This document shows, one piece after another, positions 23,595 to 32,110 of a stretch of 64,000 nucleotides of DNA. A program made the translations under genes and the position numbers. Within the stretch, counting starts at the first letter, position 1, and every line of letters begins with the position of its first letter. This DNA comes from CAWALV01 sp963782965 (GTDB taxonomy: Bacteria; Actinomycetota; Actinomycetes; Acidothermales; Acidothermaceae). Location: the NCBI GenBank assembly GCA_963782965.1, contig CAWALV010000006.1, positions 1,302,001 to 1,366,000 of the forward strand. Reading direction: 5' to 3'. Under the pieces are notes generated by a model. That model was not told where the DNA came from. It worked only from the letters and a program-made list of their open reading frames with translations, and made no database searches.

Positions 23595-25047
23595 CCCGAA
23601 GGGATTCATCACGACGCCGCGGGAGACCGCGCCGACGCGACCGGTCGACGTCCGCATCCGCGACTGGAAAGAGGTCTATCAGCCGTTCCCGCATGCGGCG
23701 TTGGAAAAGCAGGCGGGACGCTGCATGGACTGCGGCATCCCGTTCTGCCACAACGGCTGCCCGCTGGGAAACCTGATCCCCGAGTGGAACGACCTCGTCT
23801 GGCGACGCGACTGGGAAGAGGCGGCGGAACGCCTGCACGCCACGAACAACTTCCCGGAGTTCACCGGTCGGCTCTGTCCCGCCCCCTGCGAGGCTGCCTG
23901 CGTCCTGGCGATCGATCCCGGCCAGACCGGCGGTTCCGTCGCCATCAAGCAGGTCGAGCACGAGATCGCCGACCGCGCGTGGGACGACGGGTGGGTCACG
24001 CCGCAGGTACCGAGCCGGCTCAGTGGCAAGACGATCGCGGTGGTGGGTTCCGGTCCGGCCGGGCTAGCCGCTGCCCAGCAGCTCACCCGCGCCGGGCACA
24101 CCGTCGCGGTCTTCGAGCGTTCCGACCGCATCGGCGGCCTGCTTCGCTACGGCATCCCTGAGTTCAAGATGGAGAAGTGGATTCTCGACCGCCGGCTCGC
24201 GCAGATGGCGTCCGAGGGCACTCGCTTCCGGCCGGGCGTCGAGGTCGGCGTCGACATCACCGCGCGCGAGCTCAAGGCGCGCTACGACGCCGTCGTCCTG
24301 GCGATCGGGGCGACGGTCGCGCGCGACCTGCCGATCCCCGGCCGCGAGCTGGGTGGCATCCACCAAGCGATGGAGTATCTGCCGATCTCGAATCGGGTGC
24401 AGCAGGGCGACCTGCCCGATCCGACCATCACGGCCAAGGGCAAGCACGTCGTCATCATCGGTGGTGGCGACACCGGCGCCGACTGCCTCGGGACCGCGCA
24501 CCGGCAGGGGGCGGCGTCCGTCGTCCAGCTCGAGATCATGCCGCAACCGCCCGCAGATCGTGCGGCGAGCACGCCCTGGCCGACCTGGCCGCTGATGCTG
24601 CGTACGTCCAGTGCGCACGAGGAGGGCGGCGAACGACAGTTCTCCGTCAACACCCAGGAGTTCGTCGGCGACGACGCGGGCAACGTCCGTGCGCTTCGGC
24701 TGGTCGAGGTACGCATGGTCGATGGTCGCTTCGAGCCGGTGCCCGGCACCGAATCGGACCTCCCTGCCGAACTGGTGTTGCTCGCGATGGGGTTCACCGG
24801 GCCCGAGAAGCGACTGGTCGAGCAGTTCTCGCTCGAGACCGACCCCCGTAGCAACATCGCGCGCGACGCGTCCTACGCGACGAACGTGCCCTCGGTTTTC
24901 GTGTGCGGCGACGCAGGCCGTGGGCAGTCCCTCATCGTGTGGGCGATCGCCGAAGGTCGAGCGGCGGCATCGGCGGTCGATCGGTTCCTCACGGGCGTCG
25001 AGCACTTGCCTTCTCCGGTCGCGCCGACGGCGCGCCCGCTGGTCTGA
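23587..25047 (+). CDS. gltD: Glutamate synthase small subunit
   Basis: FAD/4Fe-4S subunit that passes electrons from NADPH to GltB. The 486 residues are usual. The N-terminal cluster cysteines are in CMDCGIPFCHNGCPLGN and LCPAPCEAACVL. The FAD site is VVGSGPAGLAAAQQL and the NADPH site is VVIIGGGDTGADCLG. A closing VFVCGDAGRGQSLIVWAIAEG binds FAD. ATG 23587 lies inside the end of gltB, so the pair is coupled. GltD is intact even though gltB appears frameshifted. Confidence 0.96.
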   Translation: MADPKGFITTPRETAPTRPVDVRIRDWKEVYQPFPHAALEKQAGRCMDCGIPFCHNGCPLGNLIPEWNDLVWRRDWEEAAERLHATNNFPEFTGRLCPAPCEAACVLAIDPGQTGGSVAIKQVEHEIADRAWDDGWVTPQVPSRLSGKTIAVVGSGPAGLAAAQQLTRAGHTVAVFERSDRIGGLLRYGIPEFKMEKWILDRRLAQMASEGTRFRPGVEVGVDITARELKARYDAVVLAIGATVARDLPIPGRELGGIHQAMEYLPISNRVQQGDLPDPTITAKGKHVVIIGGGDTGADCLGTAHRQGAASVVQLEIMPQPPADRAASTPWPTWPLMLRTSSAHEEGGERQFSVNTQEFVGDDAGNVRALRLVEVRMVDGRFEPVPGTESDLPAELVLLAMGFTGPEKRLVEQFSLETDPRSNIARDASYATNVPSVFVCGDAGRGQSLIVWAIAEGRAAASAVDRFLTGVEHLPSPVAPTARPLV

Positions 25048-25064
25048 TTTTCGCTCCCGCCCCA

Positions 25065-25070
25065 TAGGCT
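25065..25070 (+). promoter_or_regulatory. Leaderless-type -10 element for pyk
   Basis: TAGGCT is exactly seven bases before GTG 25078, with no ribosome-binding site. The same hexamer and spacing occur before uvrC, and with six bases before pdtaR. Confidence 0.6.
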
Positions 25071-25077
25071 GAACCGC

Positions 25078-26520
25078 GTGAACCGCCGCGCCAAGATCGT
25101 CTGCACGCTCGGCCCGGCGACCTATTCACCGGAGGCGATCAGGACCCTCGTCGACGCCGGTATGGACGTCGCCCGGTTGAACCTCAGCCACGGCACCCAC
25201 GCCGAGCACGAACAGGCTTACCGGCGGGTGCGCGAGGCGTCCGACGCCAGCAAGCGCGCGGTCGGCGTCCTGGTCGACCTGCAGGGGCCGAAGATCCGGC
25301 TGGGTCGGATCGCCTCGGGCCCGGTGGTGCTCGCGGCCGGCGACGAGTTCACCATCACCACCGAGGACGTGCCCGGTAGCAAGGTGCTGGTCTCCACGAC
25401 CTACGCCGGGTTGCCACGCGACGTCGCGCCCGGGCTCCACATCCTCATCGACGACGGGCGCGTCTGTCTCGAGGTGCAATCGGTCGACGGCGCCCGGGTG
25501 CACACCCGCGTTGTCGAAGGCGGCCCCATTTCCGACCACAAGGGCCTCAATGTTCCCGGGGCGGCGCTGTCGGTGCCTGCCCTCAGCGGCAAGGACATCG
25601 AAGACCTGCGGTGGGCCTTGCGTGCGGGAGCCGACATGGTCGCGCTGTCGTTCGTGCGCTCGCCGTCCGACTTCGACGACGTCGCGAAAGTGATGGACGA
25701 CGAGGGGCGCCGCGTTCCGGTCATCGCGAAGATCGAGAAGCCGCAAGCGGTCGAGCGGCTCGACGAGATCATCGAGGCATTCGACGGGTTCATGATTGCT
25801 CGCGGTGACCTCGGCGTCGAAATGCCACTCGAGCAGGTTCCCCTGGTGCAGAAGCGGGTCATCGCGATGGCCAGGCGCAACGCGAAGCCCGTCATCGTCG
25901 CGACCCAGATGCTCGACTCGATGGTGAGCGCGTCGCGCCCGACGCGAGCCGAGGTCTCCGACTGCGCCAACGCGGTCCTCGACGGCGCCGATGCGCTGAT
26001 GCTGTCGGGGGAGACCAGCGTGGGAGAGCATCCCGCGCTCACCGTCCAGACGATGGCACGCATCATCTACCGCGTGGAGGCCGAGGCGCTCGACGCGATC
26101 CCGGCGATCATCGCCAAGGCACGAACCCGCGGGGGTGCCATCGGCCACGCAGCGACCGAAGTGGGGGCCGACCTCGACGCCCGCTACCTCGTCGCCTTCA
26201 CCGAGACGGGAGACAGTGCCCGGCGGCTCGCGCGCTATCGCTCGCCGATCCCAATGGTGGCGTTCACCCCGGTCGCGGCAACTCGGTCGCAGCTGGCGCT
26301 GAGCTGGGGCGTCGAGACCTTCCTCGTCGCGCCGGTGTCGCACACCGACCAGATGATCCGCCAGGTCGACCGCGCTCTGCTCGAGCTCGAGCGGTGCCGG
26401 CGCGGCGACCTCGTCGTCATCATCGCCGGTAGCCCGCCCGGGGTCTCCGGGTCGACCAACATGCTCCGGGTGCACCGCATCGGTGACACGCTGGAAAGCG
26501 ACGCCCCGGCCTACCGGTAG
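25078..26520 (+). CDS. pyk: Pyruvate kinase
   Basis: Glycolytic enzyme that transfers phosphate from PEP to ADP. The 480 residues fit. The N-terminal RRAKIVCTLGPATYSPE and MDVARLNLSHGTHAEH open the barrel. The catalytic Lys/Glu segment is IAKIEKPQAVERLDEI, followed by GFMIARGDLGVEMPLEQVP, VATQMLDSM and the Thr/Asp region GADALMLSGETSVGEHP. A C-terminal regulatory domain completes it. GTG 25078 is set by the leaderless -10 at 25065. Located between gltD and the tRNA gene, as in several actinobacteria. Confidence 0.96.
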   Translation: MNRRAKIVCTLGPATYSPEAIRTLVDAGMDVARLNLSHGTHAEHEQAYRRVREASDASKRAVGVLVDLQGPKIRLGRIASGPVVLAAGDEFTITTEDVPGSKVLVSTTYAGLPRDVAPGLHILIDDGRVCLEVQSVDGARVHTRVVEGGPISDHKGLNVPGAALSVPALSGKDIEDLRWALRAGADMVALSFVRSPSDFDDVAKVMDDEGRRVPVIAKIEKPQAVERLDEIIEAFDGFMIARGDLGVEMPLEQVPLVQKRVIAMARRNAKPVIVATQMLDSMVSASRPTRAEVSDCANAVLDGADALMLSGETSVGEHPALTVQTMARIIYRVEAEALDAIPAIIAKARTRGGAIGHAATEVGADLDARYLVAFTETGDSARRLARYRSPIPMVAFTPVAATRSQLALSWGVETFLVAPVSHTDQMIRQVDRALLELERCRRGDLVVIIAGSPPGVSGSTNMLRVHRIGDTLESDAPAYR

Positions 26521-26553
26521 ACAGCCCGCCGGGCCTACGTCGTACGGCGCGCG

Positions 26554-26626
26554 TACCCCGGGTCGGATTCGAACCGACACTGGATGGTGTTTGAGACCAT
26601 TGCCTCTGCCGTTGGGCTACCGGGGC
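26554..26626 (-). tRNA. tRNA with Leu (CAA) anticodon, short variable arm
   Basis: Read on the minus strand, 73 bases fold as a cloverleaf. The acceptor stem is GCCCCGG with CCGGGGT (G1-U72 wobble). The D-stem is GCC/GGC, the anticodon stem ATGGT/ACCAT and the T-stem GTCGG/CCGAC with loop TTCGAAT. The discriminator is A73. The seven-base anticodon loop is CTCAAAC, giving anticodon CAA (codon UUG, Leu). The variable region is only five bases (CCAGT), whereas bacterial leucine tRNAs have a long extra arm. CCA is not encoded. It lies between pyk and pdtaR, on the opposite strand. Identity is by anticodon only; its true charging is uncertain. Confidence 0.85.
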
Positions 26627-26685
26627 GAGCAGCTGCCAGACGTGACGCCGTGGAAAGCCGCGACGGCCAATCTACCGGCTCCCGT

Positions 26686-26691
26686 TAGGCT
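26686..26691 (+). promoter_or_regulatory. Leaderless-type -10 element for pdtaR
   Basis: TAGGCT ends six bases before GTG 26698. No ribosome-binding site is present. Confidence 0.5.
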
Positions 26692-26697
26692 TCCACC

Positions 26698-27426
26698 GTG
26701 CGGGACGAGACGACGGCTGACCCTGGTTCGACCGACGCCGGCACGCGTGCGCCCACGCCGTCCGAGCTTGCCGCGTTGGTGAAGGCGCGCGCCGACGGTG
26801 CACAGGTGGCTGCGGCGGCCGGCGCCGGGCCGCCGGTGCCGGCGCGCCGCCGGGTCGTGATCGCCGAGGACGAGACGCTGATCCGGATGGATCTCAAGGA
26901 GACGCTCGGCGAACTCGGCTTCGAGGTGGTCGGCGAGGCCGGCGACGGCGAGAGCGCCGTCGGCCTGGCGGAGGAGCTCAAGCCCGACCTCGTCATCCTC
27001 GATGTCAAGATGCCCGTCCTCGACGGCATCTCCGCCGCCGAGCGCATCACGGCGCAGCGCATCGCCGCGGTGGTGATCCTGACCGCGTTCTCCCAGCCGG
27101 AGCTGATCGACCGGGCCCGCGATTCGGGGGCGATGGCCTACCTCGTCAAGCCGTTCAGCCCGGCGGAGCTGCTGCCGGCGATCGAGATGGCCCTGAGCCG
27201 GTACGCCGAGATGGCTGCGCTGGAGGCCGAGGTCGCCAGCCTGTCCGAGCGGCTCGAGGCGCGCAAGACGATCGAGCGCGCGAAGGGCGTCCTGCAGGCG
27301 ACGCAGGGGCTGAGCGAACCGGACGCATTCCGCTGGATCCAGCGCGCCGCCATGGACCAGCGGACGACGATGCGTGCGGTGGCCGAAGCGGTGCTACGCG
27401 ACGCCGGGGCGCCCGGTACGCCGTGA
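26698..27426 (+). CDS. pdtaR: PdtaR-type response regulator with ANTAR RNA-binding domain
   Basis: Antitermination regulator. Phosphorylated PdtaR binds paired hairpins in target mRNAs through its ANTAR domain. The receiver (about 52-165) has E57/D58, phosphoacceptor D102 (VILDVKMP), T129 and K151. The three-helix ANTAR domain (about 187-235) contains RKTIERAKGVLQATQGLSEP and ending WIQRAAMDQRTTMRAVAEAV. The first 50 residues are an Ala/Pro-rich extension not usual for the core family, so GTG 26698 could be an early start, though the leaderless -10 supports it. The cognate kinase PdtaS is not in the window. Confidence 0.92.
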   Translation: MRDETTADPGSTDAGTRAPTPSELAALVKARADGAQVAAAAGAGPPVPARRRVVIAEDETLIRMDLKETLGELGFEVVGEAGDGESAVGLAEELKPDLVILDVKMPVLDGISAAERITAQRIAAVVILTAFSQPELIDRARDSGAMAYLVKPFSPAELLPAIEMALSRYAEMAALEAEVASLSERLEARKTIERAKGVLQATQGLSEPDAFRWIQRAAMDQRTTMRAVAEAVLRDAGAPGTP

Positions 27427-27457
27427 GCCCGGCTCGGGAACACGCCCGGGCGGTTTT
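27427..27457 (+). terminator. Probable terminator after pdtaR
   Basis: GCCCGG (27427-27432) pairs with CCGGGC (27446-27451) over a 13-base loop, followed by GGTTTTG. It starts directly after the stop codon. The stem is modest and the T-tract is short. Confidence 0.4.
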
Positions 27458-27648
27458 GTCGAACATTGCGGACTGGCAGCGTTTGCGCACGTCAAAGCCC
27501 ACCTGGGGACATCACGAGCAGGTTACGACTGGCGCGCGAGGGTTCGTCAAAGGCGCGAGGGGAGGTAGCGTCCGGGCAACAAGACAGGGCGCGTTCGTGG
27601 CCGGTCACAAGCCGAGCCGCCGGCGCCCGCACCCGAAGAGGAGTCAGC

Positions 27649-28872
27649 GTGCTCAATCGTCGTTTGGCCGTCGCGGTCGTTCCGCTCGCGGTCGCAGCTC
27701 TTGGTTTGTCCGCGTGCTCGAGCAGCAAGAAGGCCGCAGGCGGCAGCAGCAGCACCCCCGCGGGCAGCTCCGCCGCAGCGAACAAGCCCGTCTTCAAGAT
27801 TGCGTACGAGGGACCGCTGTCCGGCGGAAACGCGCAGCTGGGCATCAACATGAAGTTCGGCGTCCAGCTCGCCATCAACGAAGCCAACGCGAAGGGCGAC
27901 CTGCCGTTCACCCTGAAGTACACCGAGGCCGACGACCAGGGCTCCCCTGACAAGTCGCCTGCCGCGGCTCAGCAGTTGATCGACGACAAGCAGGTCATCG
28001 GCGTCGTCGGCCCGGCGTTCTCCGGCGCCACGAAGGCGGCCGAACCCAAGTACGCCGACGCCAACCTGGCCACGGTCAGCCCGTCCGCCACTTCGCCGTT
28101 GCTCGCGCAGGGCGGCTGGGCCACGTTCTTCCGCGTCGTCGCCGACGACAACGCGCAGGGACCTGCCGACGCCGACTACGCCGTCAAGAAGCTCAAGGCG
28201 GCCAAGATTTACGCAATCGACGACGCCAGCGCCTACGGCCAGCCGCTCGAGCAGGCATTCGAGGACCAGGCCAAGAAGGACGGCGCCAGCGTCACTCACC
28301 AGTCGGTGCCCGGTACCACCCAGTGCCAGGCCGGCTCCGGTAACACGCAGCAGTACGGCGCCGTGGCGACCGCCATCAAGAACGGCGGTAACGACACGGT
28401 CTTCTACGCCGGTTACTACTGCGACTTCGCGTTGCTGGCCAAGGCTCTGCACGACGCGGGCTACACCGGCAACTTGTTCTCCGACGACGGCAGCCTCGAC
28501 CAGAAGTACATCGACCAGGCCGGTGCCGCGGTGGCGGAGAAGACTTACATCAGCTGCGCCTGCGCCGACATCTCGACGAACCCGGCCGCGCAGGACTTCT
28601 TGACCAACTTCAAGAAGCTGGCCGGCTTCGCCAGCGGCACCTACTCGCCGGAGGCCTTCGACGCGGCGAACACGATCATCAGCGTGCTGAAGGGTCTCGG
28701 TGCAGGGGCGACCCGGCAGCAGGTCGTCAACGCGCTGAAGACTGTCGACTACCAGGGCATCACCAAGGAAGTGAAGTTCGAGTCCAACGGCAACATCGCG
28801 GGCACGGCCGTGTACATCTACCAGGTACAGGGTGGCAAGATCGTCTCTCTCGGGTTGGCAAACGCCTCCTGA
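27649..28872 (+). CDS. livK: Branched-chain amino acid ABC transporter substrate-binding lipoprotein
   Basis: Periplasmic-type leucine/amide-binding protein anchored as a lipoprotein. The 407 residues begin with a signal peptide and lipobox LGLSAC (Cys23), then a Ser/Ala-rich linker. The type I fold shows KIAYEGPLSGGNAQLG, GVVGPAFSGATKAAEP, TVSPSATSPLLAQGG and, late, YSPEAFDAANTI. The GTG start 27649 has GAGGAG upstream. The ligand could be a branched-chain amino acid, another amino acid, amide or urea; sequence does not tell. It is the first gene of the five-gene liv operon. The 222 bases upstream hold no gene and no certain promoter. Confidence 0.92.
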   Translation: MLNRRLAVAVVPLAVAALGLSACSSSKKAAGGSSSTPAGSSAAANKPVFKIAYEGPLSGGNAQLGINMKFGVQLAINEANAKGDLPFTLKYTEADDQGSPDKSPAAAQQLIDDKQVIGVVGPAFSGATKAAEPKYADANLATVSPSATSPLLAQGGWATFFRVVADDNAQGPADADYAVKKLKAAKIYAIDDASAYGQPLEQAFEDQAKKDGASVTHQSVPGTTQCQAGSGNTQQYGAVATAIKNGGNDTVFYAGYYCDFALLAKALHDAGYTGNLFSDDGSLDQKYIDQAGAAVAEKTYISCACADISTNPAAQDFLTNFKKLAGFASGTYSPEAFDAANTIISVLKGLGAGATRQQVVNALKTVDYQGITKEVKFESNGNIAGTAVYIYQVQGGKIVSLGLANAS

Positions 28873-28888
28873 TCTGGACGCCGAGGTC

Positions 28889-28922
28889 GGTGGTCGGGCA
28901 CTCATCGCGGTGCCCGACCACC
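28889..28922 (+). terminator. Strong stem-loop between livK and livH
   Basis: Perfect 13-bp arms (GGTGGTCGGGCAC and its complement) enclose the eight-base loop TCATCGCG. No T-tract follows. Between a binding-protein gene and its permease genes, such an element commonly protects the upstream mRNA or lowers downstream transcription, so that binding protein is made in excess. Confidence 0.6.
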
Positions 28923-28983
28923 GCCGTGGTCTGGAACGGGGCACCGCCGACCGAGACAGACGGCCCGAGAGGAACCGCCGAGC

Positions 28984-29922
28984 ATGTGCCTGACGAACCA
29001 CTTCTGGGACTACTTCATCCCCGGGCTCGCCAACGGGTTCTTGTACGCGCTCATCGCACTGGGCTACACCCTGGTCTACGGCGTTCTCCAGCTCATCAAC
29101 TTCGCCCACAGTGAAGTCTTCATGTCAGGCGGGTTCGGCGGCCTGTTCGTCTTGAACTGGGCGATCGGGCGGGGTCACCCCAGTGGTGTCGCGTCCGTGT
29201 GGTTCGTCCTCATCGGATTGCTGGCCGGCGCATTGGCGGGCGGTGCGACCGCCTTCGTTCTCGAACGAGTCGCCTACCGCCCCTTGCGGCGGCGGCACGC
29301 ACCCAAGCTCGCGTTTCTCATCAGCGCGATCGGAATGTCGTACTTCCTGTTCAACTTCGCCGGCAAGGAGTTCGGCCGCGACGCGCGATCCATGACGGCG
29401 CCGTTCACCAACACGCCTACGAAGCCGGTGTTTCGGATCGGTGGCGCCGCCGTCACTGCCTACGACCTGGTGATCGCGGTCGCTGCGATCGCCATGTTGG
29501 TGATGCTCGACCGCCTCGTGAACTCGACCCGGCTCGGCCAAGGTATTCGCGCGGTTGCGCAGGATGCCGACACCGCCGGCCTGATGGGGGTCGACATCAA
29601 CCGGGTGATCTCCCAGACGTTCATCATCGGCGGCCTTCTCGGTGGCGCGGCCGGCTTCCTGTTCGGGCTCGGTCCGGCCGGCGTGAGCTATTCGATGGGC
29701 TTCACGCCCGGTCTGAAGGCCTTCACCGCGGCTGTGCTCGGCGGTATCGGCAACATTCGCGGTGCCATGCTGGGTGGCATGTTGCTCGGTGTCATCGAGA
29801 ACCTGTCGGCCCCGTGCTTCGGCGCCAGTTGGGTCGACGTGGTGTCGTTCTTCATCCTCGTGCTCGTCCTGCTGGTCCGTCCCACCGGAATCCTGGGCGA
29901 GCGGCTCGGGAGGTCGGCATGA
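28984..29922 (+). CDS. livH: Branched-chain amino acid ABC transporter permease LivH
   Basis: First membrane permease of the transporter, 312 residues with about eight hydrophobic segments. LivH signatures are visible: ALIALGYTLVYGVLQLINFAH near residue 20, GIRAVAQDADTAGLMGVDI (the cytoplasmic EAA-like loop that contacts the ATPases) and FTAAVLGGIGNIRGAMLGG. ATG 28984 has GAGAGG about nine bases upstream. It overlaps livM by ATGA. The N-terminus MCLTNHFWDYFIPG is short before helix 1, as expected. Confidence 0.94.
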   Translation: MCLTNHFWDYFIPGLANGFLYALIALGYTLVYGVLQLINFAHSEVFMSGGFGGLFVLNWAIGRGHPSGVASVWFVLIGLLAGALAGGATAFVLERVAYRPLRRRHAPKLAFLISAIGMSYFLFNFAGKEFGRDARSMTAPFTNTPTKPVFRIGGAAVTAYDLVIAVAAIAMLVMLDRLVNSTRLGQGIRAVAQDADTAGLMGVDINRVISQTFIIGGLLGGAAGFLFGLGPAGVSYSMGFTPGLKAFTAAVLGGIGNIRGAMLGGMLLGVIENLSAPCFGASWVDVVSFFILVLVLLVRPTGILGERLGRSA

Positions 29923-31268
29923 CGACAGGGGTGAACACCACCGAGCCGACAGCGCCATGGCTCCGGCGACTGGCAGCCGTGCGCAACGACGAACGCTTCC
30001 GCAAGCTCATCGGCTGCCTGCTTGCCGCGATCGTGTTCGCGATGATGACCGGATCGTCAGGAACCCTGCATGCTCCGACGCGGGGTTTCACCAGGTCGGT
30101 GTTCTCCCTACGGATCGTGTTCTTCCTCGCCTTCGGCGTCGTGCTCTGGCTGGCGATCATCTGGCGCGACCGATACCTCGGGGTCGCACGCGAGGTCACG
30201 GAGGCACTGTCGCCGTCCCGGCTGCTACGTAACTCGAGAACTCGCTATTCCGCGTACGGTGTGCTGCTCGTTCTCGCCATCGTGCTGCCCCCGCACTTCA
30301 CCGGCTTGTGGCAGACAGTGCTCGTCGACCAGATCGGCGTCTACGTGCTCCTTGCGCTGGGCCTCAACGTCGTCATCGGGTTCGCCGGTCTGCTCGACCT
30401 GGGCTACATCGCGTTCTACGCCATCGGTGCGTATTCCTGCGCCTACTGGACCGGCGTGCTGCCGATCAAGCCGCCGATGCACTTCAACCCGTTCGTCACG
30501 ATCCTGTTCGCCGTCGCTGCCGCCATGGTCGCCGGAGTGCTACTCGGGGCTCCGACGCTGCGGTTGCGCGGCGACTACCTCGCGATCGTCACGCTCGGTT
30601 TCGGCGAAATCATCTACATCTATGCGAACAACTTGCAGAGCGTCACAGGTGGCTCTCAGGGCCCGGCGAAGCCGGTGCCGCACTTCGTAGTCAACCTGTT
30701 CGGTCTGCACTACCGGTGGCGCATCTCGAGCCTGCCGTACTACTACTTGCTGTTGGCCTTCGTCGTCATCGTGCTCGTCCTGTTCCACAACCTGGAGAAT
30801 TCTCGGGTCGGGCGGGCGTGGACAGCGATCCGCGAAGACGAGGTGGCCGCCGCCGCCAGCGGCGTCAACACGTTCAAGTACAAGCTGCTCGCGTTCGCGA
30901 TCGGCGCGTCCAGCTCCGGGTTCGCCGGTGTTCTCTTCGCGAGCAAGGTCGGCGTGATCGCACCGGCGAGTTTCGTCCTGCAACAATCGATCCTGGTGCT
31001 CGTGCTCGTCATCTTCGGCGGGATGGGGTCGTTGCCCGGCGCGCTGATCGGTGCAGCCGTGATCCAGGCACTACCGACAGCGCTGCGCAACTACATCCAC
31101 AAGGAGGACTTGTTCCTCTACATCGGCGCCATCCTCGTGATCATGATGATCTATCGACCGCAGGGTCTCGTCCCTGCGAGACGCAGAGCCCGGGAGCTGC
31201 GGATGGCGGAGGCCGACCTGGTAGGCGCCGACGCCGTCACCCCGCCTGACCCCGAGGCGGCGACGTGA
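29919..31268 (+). CDS. livM: Branched-chain amino acid ABC transporter permease LivM
   Basis: Second permease, 449 residues. An extra N-terminal section (about 1-125) with two or three hydrophobic segments precedes the LivM core. The core shows GLNVVIGFAGLLDLGYIAFYAIGAY (about 145-170), LRLRGDYLAIVTLGFGEI, the ATPase-contact loop GRAWTAIREDEVAAAASGV and VLVLVIFGGMGSLPGALIGA. ATG 29919 overlaps the livH stop. The C-terminal tail is charged and cytoplasmic. With LivH it forms the membrane channel. Confidence 0.94.
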   Translation: MTTGVNTTEPTAPWLRRLAAVRNDERFRKLIGCLLAAIVFAMMTGSSGTLHAPTRGFTRSVFSLRIVFFLAFGVVLWLAIIWRDRYLGVAREVTEALSPSRLLRNSRTRYSAYGVLLVLAIVLPPHFTGLWQTVLVDQIGVYVLLALGLNVVIGFAGLLDLGYIAFYAIGAYSCAYWTGVLPIKPPMHFNPFVTILFAVAAAMVAGVLLGAPTLRLRGDYLAIVTLGFGEIIYIYANNLQSVTGGSQGPAKPVPHFVVNLFGLHYRWRISSLPYYYLLLAFVVIVLVLFHNLENSRVGRAWTAIREDEVAAAASGVNTFKYKLLAFAIGASSSGFAGVLFASKVGVIAPASFVLQQSILVLVLVIFGGMGSLPGALIGAAVIQALPTALRNYIHKEDLFLYIGAILVIMMIYRPQGLVPARRRARELRMAEADLVGADAVTPPDPEAAT

Positions 31269-32110
31269 GCACGATGACCCAGTCACCGGCGGCGGGCCGA
31301 GCCGTCGACGATCCGATTCTCGCGGTCGACCACATCACGCTTCGTTTCGGCGGCGTCACCAGCCTCGCGGACGTCACCCTGCAACAGGCGAGGGGCGAGA
31401 TCCTGGCCGTCATCGGGCCGAACGGTGCCGGCAAGACGTCGCTGTTCAACTCCATCACCGGCGTCTACACGCCGCAGGAGGGGTCGATCCTCTTCCATCG
31501 CGCCGGTCATGCCCCGACATCTGTCGTCGGTCGCAAGGTGCATTCCGTCAACCATCTCGGCATCGCACGGACCTTCCAGAACATCCGGTTGTTCTCCGCG
31601 CTGACCGCGTTCGAGAACGTCAAGATCGGGATCGAATCGCGCCAGCGCACCGGACCTGTCGGCGCGATGTTCCGGCTGCCGTACATGCGACACGAGGAGC
31701 GTTCGGGCGACCAACGGGCCGCCGAGCTGCTCGATTTCGTGGGCCTGCGTGAGCGCGCGAACGACCTCGCGGGTTCGTTGCCCTACGGAGCGCAGCGCCG
31801 CCTCGAGATCGCGCGCGCACTGGGCACCAGGCCCGAGTTGCTGCTGCTCGACGAGCCGGCAGCGGGAACGAACCCGGTCGAAAAGCAGGAACTCGAGACG
31901 TTGATCCGCCACATCAACACCGAGATGAAACTGAGTGTGCTGCTCATCGAGCACGACATGCGACTGGTCATGTCGGTGGCAACCCGGGTGGTCGTCTTGA
32001 ACTTCGGCAGCATCATCGCCCACGGCCTGCCGCACGAGGTGCAGCAGAACCCCGCGGTCATCGAGGCCTATCTCGGTGCCGCCCCGGTTGCAGAGGACGA
32101 CGTGACGTGA
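31265..32110 (+). CDS. livG: Branched-chain amino acid ABC transporter ATPase LivG
   Basis: ABC ATPase of 281 residues. Walker A is GPNGAGKTSLFN (about 55-66), followed by the Q-loop region ARTFQNIRLF. The signature region is degenerate, reading GSLPYGAQRRLEIARAL in place of LSGGQ; PYG-Q is usual in LivG. Walker B is ELLLLDEPAAGTNP and the switch His is in VLLIEHDMRLV. GTG 31265 overlaps livM. A Val-Gly-Arg-rich insert after residue 80 (HRAGHAPTSVVGRK) is slightly longer than in E. coli. Confidence 0.94.
   Translation: MSTMTQSPAAGRAVDDPILAVDHITLRFGGVTSLADVTLQQARGEILAVIGPNGAGKTSLFNSITGVYTPQEGSILFHRAGHAPTSVVGRKVHSVNHLGIARTFQNIRLFSALTAFENVKIGIESRQRTGPVGAMFRLPYMRHEERSGDQRAAELLDFVGLRERANDLAGSLPYGAQRRLEIARALGTRPELLLLDEPAAGTNPVEKQELETLIRHINTEMKLSVLLIEHDMRLVMSVATRVVVLNFGSIIAHGLPHEVQQNPAVIEAYLGAAPVAEDDVT

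Noticed and set aside
27459..27470. TCGAACATTGCG shared with the site at 11809-11820
   Set aside because: A 12-base match within 64 kb is expected by chance, and here it is a single copy without the 11-bp direct repeat.
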